The notes beneath the pieces are model-generated. The model ran no database searches. It saw nothing but the letters and a program-made list of their open reading frames with translations, and was not told the origin of the DNA. Below, piece after piece: positions 1 to 6,955 of a stretch of 17,203 nt of DNA (the first letter of the stretch is position 1; every line of letters begins with the position of its first letter). The position numbers and the translations under genes were made by a program. Source of the DNA: Sutterella sp. (GTDB taxonomy: Bacteria > Pseudomonadota > Gammaproteobacteria > Burkholderiales > Burkholderiaceae_F); NCBI GenBank assembly GCA_019410445.1, contig DXSO01000026.1, forward strand, positions 1 to 17,203. Reading direction: 5' to 3'.

Positions 1-62
1 TGCCAGACGTCAAACCTGTCTATGAGAAGATTCGAGCCGATCTGAGCGCGTCTGTGGCTTAA
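1..62 (+). CDS. C-terminal end of an unidentified upstream gene (partial)
   Basis: The third forward frame is open from the window edge and ends in TAA at 60-62. The visible tail is PDVKPVYEKIRADLSASVA. It is charged and probably helical. A good intrinsic terminator follows 25 bases later, which supports a real gene end. Nineteen residues are too few to name a family, so no function is given. Confidence 0.6.
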   Translation, partial: PDVKPVYEKIRADLSASVA

Positions 63-87
63 TAATCATTTGGCTTTTCTAGCGATT

Positions 88-127
88 CGGCGAAGTTCAA
101 TGCATTGAGCTTCGCCGTTGTTTTATT
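88..127 (+). terminator. Rho-independent terminator of the upstream gene
   Basis: Perfect arms CGGCGAAG (88-95) and CTTCGCCG (110-117) enclose a spacer that is itself nearly self-complementary (TCAATGCATTGA), so the hairpin is long. It is followed by the T-rich TTGTTTTATT at 118-127. Its place 25 bases after the stop at 62 fits termination of the partial gene. Confidence 0.8.
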
Positions 128-146
128 GATTTTTTCTTACCTGCAC

Positions 147-337
147 ACGGAAGGGTTGAATTCTCGGCGTACAATGCCGCCCGTGAGCTTTCGACCGAAG
201 CAGGTTTCGCCCGACCGTGCGCTCCTGCTGTGCTCCATACCTGATATCGCCCACGGTCCGTATTCGCTTTCAAAAGGCAAGCCTTTCGAAAATTTCAATC
301 AACCTTTTTTAGCGGCATTTCCGCAGGGAGACATGCA
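147..337 (+). promoter_or_regulatory. Putative mgtE promoter and structured leader
   Basis: TACAAT at 170-175 is a good -10 hexamer, but no convincing -35 lies 16-18 bases upstream. If it is used, the mgtE leader is about 155 nt long. The leader contains a possible stem AGCAGG/CCTGCT and a second hairpin at 268-291 (TTTC-A-AAAGGC paired with GCCTTT-C-GAAA), followed by a T-run at 305-310 just ahead of the ribosome binding site. I do not recognise a known magnesium riboswitch class here. A 78-codon open frame through this stretch shows no family resemblance and ends inside the mgtE start, so it is not called. Confidence 0.3.
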
Positions 338-1822
338 GTGACAGAGCCCGAAGAAAAAAACGAAGAGCTCTTGACGGCAGACGACGATCTCCTGTCGCGC
401 GATCCCGAAATGGCGAATCGTTCGCTTGAACGCATTGCCCAGATCTTCGAAGATCAGAAAGAACGAGGGAACGTTTCGGGAAACGATCCGGATGAGCCGC
501 AGGCCCAGGCACTTGACCCAACAGCACAAACGGAACTGACGGAAGTTCTGGGTGATTTGCATCCGGCCGATATTGCCTACATTCTTGAAGCACTTCCTCC
601 GGAACAGCGTTTGGCTGTTTGGAACCTCGTGCGGCATGAGCACGAAGGTGATGTGTTGGTCGAAGTCAGTGAAGGTGTTCGCGAGACTTTGATTGAGGCA
701 ATGGATCGAGAGGAGTTGGTTGACGCAGTCGAAGGACTGGATACCGACGAAATTGCCGATTTGGTTGACGATCTGCCCCCGGATGTGGTGGCGGAAGTTC
801 AGGAAGGTCTCTCGCACGAAGAGCGCGCTCAATTGCGCGCAGCCATGAGCTATCCGGAAGAAAGCGTCGGTGCGCGCATGGACTTCGAAATGATTTCGAT
901 TCGCCAAGACGTGACTTTGGAAATCGTGCTGAAGTTTCTGCGGCGTTTTGAGTCGCTTCCCGATCATACGGATCAACTCTTTGTGGTCGATCGGCAGGGA
1001 AAATTTCTGGGGGCGCTTCCGGTCGCTCAGATTCTTGTACACGAGCCCAATCGATCGGTCAGCTCTTTGATGCAGTCCGATATTCTTACGCTGAACCCTC
1101 TGGATGATGCAAGTGATGCGGCTCAGGCCTTTGAACGTTATGACTTGGTGAGTTCGCCGGTTGTCGATGAAGCCGGGCGCTTGGTCGGACGATTAACGGT
1201 CAACGAAGTTGTTGATGTGATCCGAGAGGAAAGTGCCGAAGATGCTTATGCCGCGGTGGGTTTGGATGAAGAGCAGGATATTTTCGGTAGCGTTTGGGAA
1301 TCGGCAAGAAGCCGTTGGGTTTGGCTGGGGGTCAATTTATGTACGGCCTTTTTTGCTTCGCGAGTGATCAGCGCTTTTGACGGAACGATTGCCAAGGTGG
1401 TGGCTTTGGCGGCGCTCATGCCTGTGGTGGCAGGGATGGCCGGAAATTCAGGCAATCAGACATTGACGTTGTTGGTAAGGTCGATGGCCATGGGGCAGGT
1501 GACAGACGCCAACACCGGACGCTTGTTGAGAAAGGAACTATTGGTTTCGCTCATCAATGGGTTGGTTTGGGGTGTGATTGCCGGCCTGTGCGTGTGGGGG
1601 TTGTATCATGACAGTACCCAGGGAATGCTGCTTGGCGGAGTGATGGCCTTGGCAATGCTGCTCAATATCGTATTGGGTGCGGCTATGGGACTGGCAGTGC
1701 CTTTGGCACTGAAGTATCTTGGCAAAGATCCTGCGATGGGTGGATCAGTTTTGCTGACTTTTATGACTGATTCGGGCGGCTTTTTGATCTTTCTGGGGCT
1801 GGCATCCATCTTCTTTCACTAG
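338..1822 (+). CDS. mgtE: Magnesium transporter MgtE
   Basis: This is an inner-membrane Mg2+ channel/transporter of 494 aa. The start is GTG at 338, preceded by GGGAG at 326-330 with 7-nt spacing. The order is a cytoplasmic MgtE N domain of helical repeats (about 60-180), two CBS domains (about 181-305) that in this family sense cytoplasmic Mg2+ and close the pore, and a membrane part from about 325 to the end with about five segments. The pore-domain signature GNSGNQT is at 369-375. The C-terminal TDSGGF (Asp478) matches the conserved ion-binding acid of the family. The first 55 residues are an acidic extension, so the protein is somewhat longer than the usual 450 aa. A SlyB-type lipoprotein follows on the same strand after 210 bases. 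Identification is firm; regulation is unknown. Confidence 0.96.
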   Translation: MTEPEEKNEELLTADDDLLSRDPEMANRSLERIAQIFEDQKERGNVSGNDPDEPQAQALDPTAQTELTEVLGDLHPADIAYILEALPPEQRLAVWNLVRHEHEGDVLVEVSEGVRETLIEAMDREELVDAVEGLDTDEIADLVDDLPPDVVAEVQEGLSHEERAQLRAAMSYPEESVGARMDFEMISIRQDVTLEIVLKFLRRFESLPDHTDQLFVVDRQGKFLGALPVAQILVHEPNRSVSSLMQSDILTLNPLDDASDAAQAFERYDLVSSPVVDEAGRLVGRLTVNEVVDVIREESAEDAYAAVGLDEEQDIFGSVWESARSRWVWLGVNLCTAFFASRVISAFDGTIAKVVALAALMPVVAGMAGNSGNQTLTLLVRSMAMGQVTDANTGRLLRKELLVSLINGLVWGVIAGLCVWGLYHDSTQGMLLGGVMALAMLLNIVLGAAMGLAVPLALKYLGKDPAMGGSVLLTFMTDSGGFLIFLGLASIFFH

Positions 1823-2032
1823 TGATGCAGGTTGCCGTTTGCGTTGCTCTGGCAGTGTTCTTTGAAAGGAATTGTCAGCAGTTGTGACCGCTGCAACTAA
1901 AAATCTTTGATCTGTCGCATCGGGGCTGTCAAAAAACGTGGTGACGCGGTAAAGTCTTATTAGGTGTTAGTACTAGACAGCGGATGGGCACTGGACTCAG
2001 CAATGCGATGGTGCTTGTTTGGAGTGGATCAA

Positions 2033-2554
2033 ATGAAAATGAAAATTGCTGCACTCGGTGCGTTTTCCTCGGCGCTTTTGATTGCCGGTTGCGCCAATGA
2101 CGGAACGGCGTATCGCTCCGATGTCTATTGGGCCGGACAAGTCAATCAGGCTCAAGAGGTCAAAACGGTGCAAATTATCGCCGTCATGCCAGCTCGTATC
2201 ACGGTGGATAATCGCTACGAACGTAATGATTCGGCAACGGTGGGGACAATTCTGGGCGCATTGGCCGGCGCGGTGATTGGAGCATCGGTGAGCAATTCGC
2301 CTGATGCCGTAATAGCGGGTACTGTTGGCGGAGCGGCTTTGGGCAACGTGACCGGTAAAGGAGTAAGCGGTCGTCCTGAAAATTTTGTTGAAGGCGTGCA
2401 AATCACTTTCCGCGTCGGCGACAAGATCTTCAATTCCGCTCAGGTCGGGCGCGTTTGTGAGTTTAAGACGGGAACCGCAATCATGGTGTCTCCAAAACCC
2501 AATGAAACGCGCATTCAGCCGAATAACCCGTATGGTTGTGGCTCGACGAAGTGA
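2033..2554 (+). CDS. slyB: SlyB-like glycine-zipper outer-membrane lipoprotein
   Basis: The protein has 173 aa. The start is ATG 2033, because GGAG at 2021-2024 is 8 nt upstream and a lipoprotein signal follows directly; a longer in-frame reading from 1964 would bury that signal. The lipobox is LIAGC with Cys20, and Ala at +2 predicts outer-membrane sorting. SDVYWAG after the lipid anchor and the segment around QEVKTVQI match the SlyB N-terminal region. Residues 71-111 form a glycine zipper (GTILGALAGAVIGA and AGTVGGAALG), typical of glycine-zipper 2TM proteins. In enterics SlyB belongs to the PhoPQ/Mg2+ regulon and stabilises outer-membrane proteins under LPS stress. Its place behind mgtE fits a magnesium/envelope theme, which is an inference. 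The stop is 19 bases before the next gene, so the two probably form an operon. Confidence 0.85.
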   Translation: MKMKIAALGAFSSALLIAGCANDGTAYRSDVYWAGQVNQAQEVKTVQIIAVMPARITVDNRYERNDSATVGTILGALAGAVIGASVSNSPDAVIAGTVGGAALGNVTGKGVSGRPENFVEGVQITFRVGDKIFNSAQVGRVCEFKTGTAIMVSPKPNETRIQPNNPYGCGSTK

Positions 2555-2573
2555 CAAATAAAGGAGTTCGGTA

Positions 2574-3050
2574 ATGAAGAAGGTTTTGCTTGCCTGGCTG
2601 CTGACCTGCTCTACGACTCTGACTTGGGCGCAAATCGGTCAAGTTCCTCCCGATTACCCGGAACAGGCTGCGCAGTATCAGTTCAATTCTGTGGATGCCC
2701 AAATTGAGGCGGTTCGTCGCAATTATGAGGACGTTAAAGCTCGAGCTCAGGCTCGTTTGGATGCGGAACGAAGAGCTGAGGCCGAACGAGCGGCTGAACG
2801 GGCAAAAACTCTGGCTCGCGAAAAACAACAAGCCAGAGCAGCAGCTGAGGCCAGGGCCAAAGAGGAGTCCCGCAAAGCGGCCAAGCAGGAAAAATTCCGT
2901 GATGAACAGCGCGAACTTGAGCTCGAACTCAAGCGCTTAGATGTTCGAGCAAAAAAGAGCGACATCGAGCTCAAGGAAGCGATCAATCAAGAGAAAATAC
3001 GACGCGCCAACGAAATTGTTGAACGACAACTCCTCGAGCCACAGAAGTAA
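2574..3050 (+). CDS. Exported charged coiled-coil protein of unknown function
   Basis: The protein has 158 aa. The start is ATG 2574 with AAGGAG at 2561-2566, spacing 7. A Sec signal peptide is clear: MKK, a hydrophobic core, then TWA with cleavage before Gln20. The mature part begins with a short Pro/Tyr-rich stretch (about 20-37) and continues as one long helix (about 43-155) very rich in Ala, Arg, Glu and Lys with heptad spacing, which predicts a periplasmic coiled coil. There are no cysteines after the signal and no enzyme motif. I do not recognise the family. It lies 19 bases after slyB and very likely shares its transcript, so a periplasmic structural role is possible; this is inference only. 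The downstream terminator overlaps the end of the convergent KTSC gene. Confidence 0.85.
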   Translation: MKKVLLAWLLTCSTTLTWAQIGQVPPDYPEQAAQYQFNSVDAQIEAVRRNYEDVKARAQARLDAERRAEAERAAERAKTLAREKQQARAAAEARAKEESRKAAKQEKFRDEQRELELELKRLDVRAKKSDIELKEAINQEKIRRANEIVERQLLEPQK

Positions 3051-3092
3051 CAGAGAGCTGGCGCTTGGTCGTTTCTCGGCACGATTGTCGCA

Positions 3093-3380
3093 TCAATCCC
3101 CGAAGAGTTTTCTAAGCTCGTCGGGGATTCCCTTTTTGACGGGTTTAACGGTGTTTTTCAGCGTACTGGCAGAAAGCTCAAAGGATGAATATTCCTCTTC
3201 AATGACATCTCGGTAGTAGCTCAAGGGCTCGGCGGATGTCAGAAAACGCTCGGCAACTTCACTGCCGACATCTTCGTAGCGCAAGACGCGTTTGGTGTCG
3301 AATTCGATATCCAGAGCACGCAGTGCCGGATCATAACCGGCAGAAACGATGCCTCCACGATGGATAGGCTTTCTACGCAT
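3093..3380 (-). CDS. Small KTSC-domain protein
   Basis: The protein has 95 aa. The start is the minus-strand ATG at 3380, preceded by GGAG (3391-3388) at 7-nt spacing. A 25-codon longer reading exists but lacks such a site. Residues about 11-67 fit the KTSC domain pattern: a serine/Gly-Tyr-Asp entry strand (VSAGYDPAL), a beta strand ending in an aromatic (LDIEF, then RYEDV), and a helix closing with a Tyr pair and YSSF. KTSC domains occur alone or attached to tRNA synthetases and other proteins and may bind nucleic acid, but no activity is established. The tail (about 75-95) is basic and then acidic. It is divergent from recR, with 117 bases between the starts, and convergent with the slyB operon. 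Function remains unknown. Confidence 0.8.
   Translation of the reverse strand: MRRKPIHRGGIVSAGYDPALRALDIEFDTKRVLRYEDVGSEVAERFLTSAEPLSYYRDVIEEEYSSFELSASTLKNTVKPVKKGIPDELRKLFGD
3095..3137 (+). terminator. Terminator of the slyB operon inside a convergent coding end
   Basis: Perfect 9-bp arms AATCCCCGA (3095-3103) and TCGGGGATT (3121-3129) enclose a 17-nt loop and are followed by TTTTT at 3133-3137 on the plus strand. It lies 45 bases after the coiled-coil stop and inside the last codons of the minus-strand KTSC gene. The large loop makes it less than ideal. Confidence 0.5.
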
Positions 3381-3419
3381 GAACCTTCTCCAAAAAGCTA
3401 CGGCAAATGCCTTTCCACG

Positions 3420-3448
3420 ATTATAGGGCGGTGGTATCGCTACAATCC
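3420..3448 (-). promoter_or_regulatory. Putative promoter of the KTSC gene
   Basis: On the minus strand 3425-3420 reads TATAAT, a perfect -10 hexamer. The -35 region 17 bases upstream (GGATTG, 3448-3443) is poor. The predicted transcript would start near 3413, about 33 nt ahead of the ATG at 3380. Confidence 0.45.
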
Positions 3449-3497
3449 ACAGCAATTGTCATTCGTTTTCCTGCTTCTCGAATTTTTTTATTTCACA

Positions 3498-4109
3498 ATG
3501 GCCGACAACAGTATTCATCCCGATGTGCGTATCGCAAGACTTGAGGAGCTTTTTGCCTCTTTACCGGGACTCGGCCCGCGTTCAGCGGCTCGATTGGTGT
3601 CGGACTTGCTTACAACCCGTCGTAAGGAAGCACAGGAGCTTGCCGACGGATTGCTGCAGACTCTCCAACTTGTGCATCACTGTCCACGTTGTCACACGCT
3701 GACAACTCAGACGTTGTGTGATTTTTGTTCGGATTCCTCTCGAGACAACACTCAGTTGTGTGTGGTTGAGACAGTGGCGGATCAAAAGGCGGTCGAGGCA
3801 AGCATTGCTTACCGAGGCGGCTATTTTGTTCTCATGGGACGGATTAACCCGCTTGAAGCCACACAGCCGGAAGAGTTGGGATTATCGCTTTTAATCAAAC
3901 GAATCAATCAGGAAGAGGTTCGAGAAGTTATTCTCGCAACAAGCTATACGCCCGAAGGCGATGTAACGGCGCATTTGATTGCGGCGGCAATTCGCAAACA
4001 CTGTCCTCAGGTACGAGTGACGCGTTTGGCCAAAGGATTGCCCAGTGGAGTTGAGCTTGAATATGCCGATGTGGCGAGCATTGCATCCGCAGTTGCGGCA
4101 AGGCGATGA
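3498..4109 (+). CDS. recR: Recombination mediator protein RecR
   Basis: The protein has 203 aa, the usual RecR length. With RecO (and RecF) it helps load RecA on gapped DNA coated by SSB. In order: an N-terminal helix-hairpin-helix (LPGLGPRSAARL, about 22-33), a C4 zinc finger (Cys62, Cys65, Cys74, Cys77), a TOPRIM domain starting at CVVET (about 88) with the ILATSYTPEGD segment, and the C-terminal AKGLPSGVELEYAD signature. The ATG at 3498 gives the family N-terminus. The open frame runs back to 3360 but those residues are not RecR-like. There is no clear Shine-Dalgarno before 3498 (the upstream bases are a T/A tract), so translation may be weak. The usual dnaX and ybaB neighbours are absent here. 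Confidence 0.95.
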   Translation: MADNSIHPDVRIARLEELFASLPGLGPRSAARLVSDLLTTRRKEAQELADGLLQTLQLVHHCPRCHTLTTQTLCDFCSDSSRDNTQLCVVETVADQKAVEASIAYRGGYFVLMGRINPLEATQPEELGLSLLIKRINQEEVREVILATSYTPEGDVTAHLIAAAIRKHCPQVRVTRLAKGLPSGVELEYADVASIASAVAARR

Positions 4110-4176
4110 CTTTAATCAATAGTTGATGCGATATTGTGAGCCTCGGAAATTGGCTCCGTGAGTCAGCGCGCTAAAG

Positions 4177-4214
4177 TTCAATCATGCTGTACATACAAAA
4201 ACAGCATGATTGAA
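4177..4214 (+). promoter_or_regulatory. Perfect 14-bp inverted repeat before the permease gene
   Basis: TTCAATCATGCTGT (4177-4190) and ACAGCATGATTGAA (4201-4214) are exact reverse complements with a 10-nt A-rich loop. No T-run follows on the plus strand and only CTTTAG on the minus strand, so it is not a clear terminator. It ends 22 bases before the chosen permease start. It could be an mRNA hairpin or a dyad operator. Confidence 0.6.
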
Positions 4215-4236
4215 AAGACTGCAATGGGTGCGTGTG

Positions 4237-5199
4237 ATGCTACAAGCTGTTTTGCAATCAGCCGAAGCGGTTCTTGTTTTGTTTTCCATAGCTTACGTTG
4301 GTTTTGAGACATCTCGACGAGGTTGGTATAACGAAGACAGCCGCAGACTGTTGGCGCGATTGGTTAATCTCTGCCTGCCGCTTTTTCTTTTTTACAACGT
4401 TACTTCCAAATTCACTCACGAAGACTTGATGAGTGTCTTGCAGGTAGCTGCTCTGCCTTTCCTTACAGTGGGCTTGAATTGGCTTATCTCTCTGCTCATA
4501 GTTCGCTTGGGGTGGGTACATAAAGAAATTGCAGGGGCTTTTGTTGCCTGCTTTACCGGTGCCACGGTCACTTTCCTGGGAATTCCCGTGATTTCAATCA
4601 TGTTTGGCGAAGAAGCCATCGGCTACTTGCTGGTGTACTTTTTTGCCAACGTAATTTTTATCTGGACGATTGGGTTGTACGGAATTCAAGTCGATGGTGT
4701 TCACAGAGCCGGGCGGCGGCAACCTCGGTTGTTTTCCATGCGCAGCATCAAAATGTTTTTCCAACCGCCGCTTCAGGGGTTCTTGCTGGGGGTTATTTTT
4801 GTGCTGCTTGCTTTGCCGGTTCCAGAGCCTTTGACGATGATTACGCGGGATTTGGGGCGCGTAACCTCGCCATTGGCTTTGATTTTCATCGGGATGACGA
4901 TTCAGTACATCGGGTTTGAGAAAATCAAGCAGATTCCGAGAGAAGTGTGGTTTATTCTTTTTTCGTGCTTCATTTTGAGACCGGTTGTGATGTACTTTGC
5001 AACGGGGTGGTTCGAGATGAGCAGCGACGCGCGGCAGGTATTTATTGTCTCTTCGTGCATGCCGGTGTCGTCTGTGATTGGCGTTTTGGCCAAAAATTAC
5101 GGTGCTGACGAGGCTTTCTGTTCCGAAGCGATTGGTATTTCGACGATCGCACTGTTGTTTGCTTTGCCCGTCATACTCATTTTCGTGCGCATGATTTAA
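4237..5199 (+). CDS. AEC-family permease (auxin efflux carrier type)
   Basis: This is an inner-membrane transporter of 320 aa from ATG 4237, with about ten hydrophobic segments in two halves separated by a basic cytoplasmic loop (AGRRQPRLFSMRSIK). Family marks are the NLCLPLFLFYN segment after the first helix, and the C-terminal half with SCMPVSSVIGVLAKNYGAD, where AEC proteins carry a conserved Pro and then a small-residue run. Bacterial AEC proteins include malonate and malate transporters, but substrate cannot be read from sequence. In-frame GTG 4234 and TTG 4210 are alternative starts and no start has a strong ribosome site, so the N-terminus is uncertain by up to nine residues. A perfect inverted repeat lies just upstream, and a strong terminator downstream is shared with the convergent hydrolase gene. 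Confidence 0.85.
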   Translation: MLQAVLQSAEAVLVLFSIAYVGFETSRRGWYNEDSRRLLARLVNLCLPLFLFYNVTSKFTHEDLMSVLQVAALPFLTVGLNWLISLLIVRLGWVHKEIAGAFVACFTGATVTFLGIPVISIMFGEEAIGYLLVYFFANVIFIWTIGLYGIQVDGVHRAGRRQPRLFSMRSIKMFFQPPLQGFLLGVIFVLLALPVPEPLTMITRDLGRVTSPLALIFIGMTIQYIGFEKIKQIPREVWFILFSCFILRPVVMYFATGWFEMSSDARQVFIVSSCMPVSSVIGVLAKNYGADEAFCSEAIGISTIALLFALPVILIFVRMI

Positions 5200-5214
5200 T
5201 CGAATTTTGGGTTT

Positions 5215-5265
5215 TAGATAAAACAAAAGGCCGCGGCGTTTAAGCAACACCGCGGCCTTTGTTGA
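5215..5265. terminator. Bidirectional terminator between the permease and hydrolase genes
   Basis: Perfect 11-bp arms AAAGGCCGCGG (5226-5236) and CCGCGGCCTTT (5250-5260) are continued inward by GTT/AAC after one mismatch. On the minus strand the stem is followed by TGTTTTATCT; on the plus strand by TTTGTTG. Stops at 5199 (+) and 5303 (-) flank it. Confidence 0.85.
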
Positions 5266-5302
5266 ATCAGTCAGATGGCTCTGATCTTATGCCATCGAGT
5301 CT

Positions 5303-6574
5303 TTATTTCATGATGGACGGAATGATGTGAGTCCAAACTTCAAGAGCCGGATCCAAATCCGATTCCTTGACATCAAATGTGGCCGTGTGATGGCCGGACG
5401 GACGATCGGATCCCCACAGGAAGAAAGCCGCTTTGCCGCCGTGAGCCTGCACGCGACGCGCCAAAATAGTGGCATCTTCACTGCCGCCGAAATTGAGAGC
5501 CTTGTCGACAACGGTGATGCCGGGAGTGGCTTTGCCTGCGGCGTTGAGTATGTCAACAAGTTCCTGATCAGCGGTCAGATCAACAGCTTCGCCCATCTTG
5601 CGCATTTCGTAGGTGACATCGAAGCTCAGAGCAACGCCCTTGCAGATGTTTGTGACCTGATCGACCATGTACTGGTTGATTTCTCCGGTTTCGCCGCGCA
5701 CTTCTAATTTCATGACGGCCTTGCTCGGGATGACGTTGCGGCCTTCGCCGGCAATCAGTTGACCGACATTGATGCGGGTCATGCCTCCGGAATGGCGAGA
5801 AATGCCGAGCATCTGCACGGCAGCATTGGCTGCTGCTGCCAATGCATTGCGTCCGTCCTGGGGACAGGCACCGGCATGAGCGGGTTTGCCGTGGAAAGTG
5901 ACATCCAGTTTAGTCGTGCAGAGGTAACCGTAGAGATTAGTGGCGATTTCGCCGGATTTGGCACTCATGGCGACGTGCGAACCGAGGAAGTAGTCGCAGT
6001 CATCGAGAATGCCGCTGGCAGCCATACCGGCTGCGCCGCGTACACCTTCTTCAGCCGGTTGGAAGAGAATCTTGATCTTGCCGGCAAGCTTGTCTTTGTT
6101 ATCCATTACCCAATGCGCGACGGCCAGACCCATCGACATGTGTGCATCGTGTCCGCAGGCATGCATGAAGCCAGGATTCTTGGAGATAAAGCCTTCTTTT
6201 GCGGGAAGATGCGTTTCATCCGAGCATTCGGTTACCGGCACACAGTCAATGTCGAATCGAACGGCAAGCGTGGGGCCGGGGCGTCCGGTATCGAGTACGG
6301 CAACACAGCCGGTGAGCTCTTGCATTTCTTCAAGCAGCTCCTCGCTAACACCGTTTTGACGTGCACGTTCAATACCGGCTTTTACAACGGTTTCCGAACG
6401 ACCGAGACAGGCTTCGGGATTGACGATCTTGCGACCGAGCAACACTTCATAGCCGTATTCGCGCAGAGTCTTGACTAGCAAGGCTGTGGTGGTGAATTCC
6501 GACCAGCCTTCTTCCGGAAGTTGGTGCAGCTGACGACGAAAGTTGATGAGTTGATCGTGATAGGCGCTGAGCAT
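5303..6574 (-). CDS. M20-family amidohydrolase, AbgA-like (p-aminobenzoyl-glutamate hydrolase type)
   Basis: The protein has 423 aa. The start is the minus-strand ATG at 6574 with AAAGGAG (6590-6584) 9 nt upstream. It is a dimetal peptidase/amidase of the M20D type: HACGHDAH (138-145) with Cys140 and His142 as ligands, FQPAEEG with Glu175 as likely base and Glu176 as ligand, His200 in the GSH segment, and a C-terminal SGHHT with the last ligand. Residues about 215-330 are the dimerisation lid (PAHAGACPQDGRNAL). Similarity to E. coli AbgA extends through the N-terminal 40-residue insertion (LGRKIVNPEA, then an ERARQNG helix), which simpler hippurate hydrolases lack. AbgA works with AbgB to split p-aminobenzoyl-glutamate; no abgB is visible here, so the substrate may differ. 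No signal peptide, so cytoplasmic. Divergent from a second M20 hydrolase. Confidence 0.9.
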   Translation of the reverse strand: MLSAYHDQLINFRRQLHQLPEEGWSEFTTTALLVKTLREYGYEVLLGRKIVNPEACLGRSETVVKAGIERARQNGVSEELLEEMQELTGCVAVLDTGRPGPTLAVRFDIDCVPVTECSDETHLPAKEGFISKNPGFMHACGHDAHMSMGLAVAHWVMDNKDKLAGKIKILFQPAEEGVRGAAGMAASGILDDCDYFLGSHVAMSAKSGEIATNLYGYLCTTKLDVTFHGKPAHAGACPQDGRNALAAAANAAVQMLGISRHSGGMTRINVGQLIAGEGRNVIPSKAVMKLEVRGETGEINQYMVDQVTNICKGVALSFDVTYEMRKMGEAVDLTADQELVDILNAAGKATPGITVVDKALNFGGSEDATILARRVQAHGGKAAFFLWGSDRPSGHHTATFDVKESDLDPALEVWTHIIPSIMK

Positions 6575-6955
6575 ATTTGTTTGCTCCTTTTAAGAGACGC
6601 ATGCACAAAAACACGGCATCGACGGTCTTTGTATCCGTCGACTGCGACTGTCTGACAATGGTTAAGAATCATGCGTACGCCAAAGAGGCTGACGCAACGC
6701 TCATCTGCTCAATGAATAGGGCGTATGAGTTAAACCGATGTCATGAGAGAAACATACCTCAAAATGGGCACGGAGGAGAGCATCAAAATGACTCACAGTA
6801 GGCACTAAGTCAAAAATCCTACCGATATTTTCATCCCTAATAGGGTTTTTCGAATAATAATAAAGAGGTAGTCGTGTCGGTTGGTTCGAACTCTGCTTTT
6901 GGGAGCGGGGTGTTGGTGAGTTGCCGGCATAGGAACAAGCAAAGGAAAGTGCATT
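6575..6955. promoter_or_regulatory. Divergent control region between two M20 hydrolase genes
   Basis: No gene is supported in these 381 bases; the short frames crossing it show no family resemblance. Toward the AbgA-like gene, minus-strand TTGTCA (6658-6653) could be a -35 with GATACA (6635-6630) as a weak -10 at 17-bp spacing. A perfect dyad TCGACGG (6619-6625)/CCGTCGA (6635-6641) overlaps that -10 and could be an operator. Toward the other gene I see only an A/T-rich stretch (about 6835-6870, including CCCTAATAGGG) and no confident promoter. Confidence 0.35.

Noticed and set aside
105..341. 78-codon plus-strand frame ahead of mgtE
   Set aside because: It crosses a terminator hairpin at its start, has no ribosome site or family resemblance, and ends within the mgtE start codon; treated as leader DNA.
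299..1042. 247-codon minus-strand frame opposite mgtE
   Set aside because: It is the antisense shadow of the well-supported mgtE coding sequence, rich in His, Cys and Phe with no motif.
1926..1955. CTGTCA and TAAAGT as a slyB promoter
   Set aside because: Both hexamers match only four of six consensus bases with an 18-base spacer; too weak to call.
4138..4156. GAGCC/GGCTC hairpin after recR as its terminator
   Set aside because: A 5-bp stem without a T-run; the stronger dyad downstream also lacks one.
5759..6478. 239-codon plus-strand frame opposite the AbgA-like gene
   Set aside because: It lies wholly within a gene with clear catalytic motifs on the other strand; no ribosome site or family resemblance.
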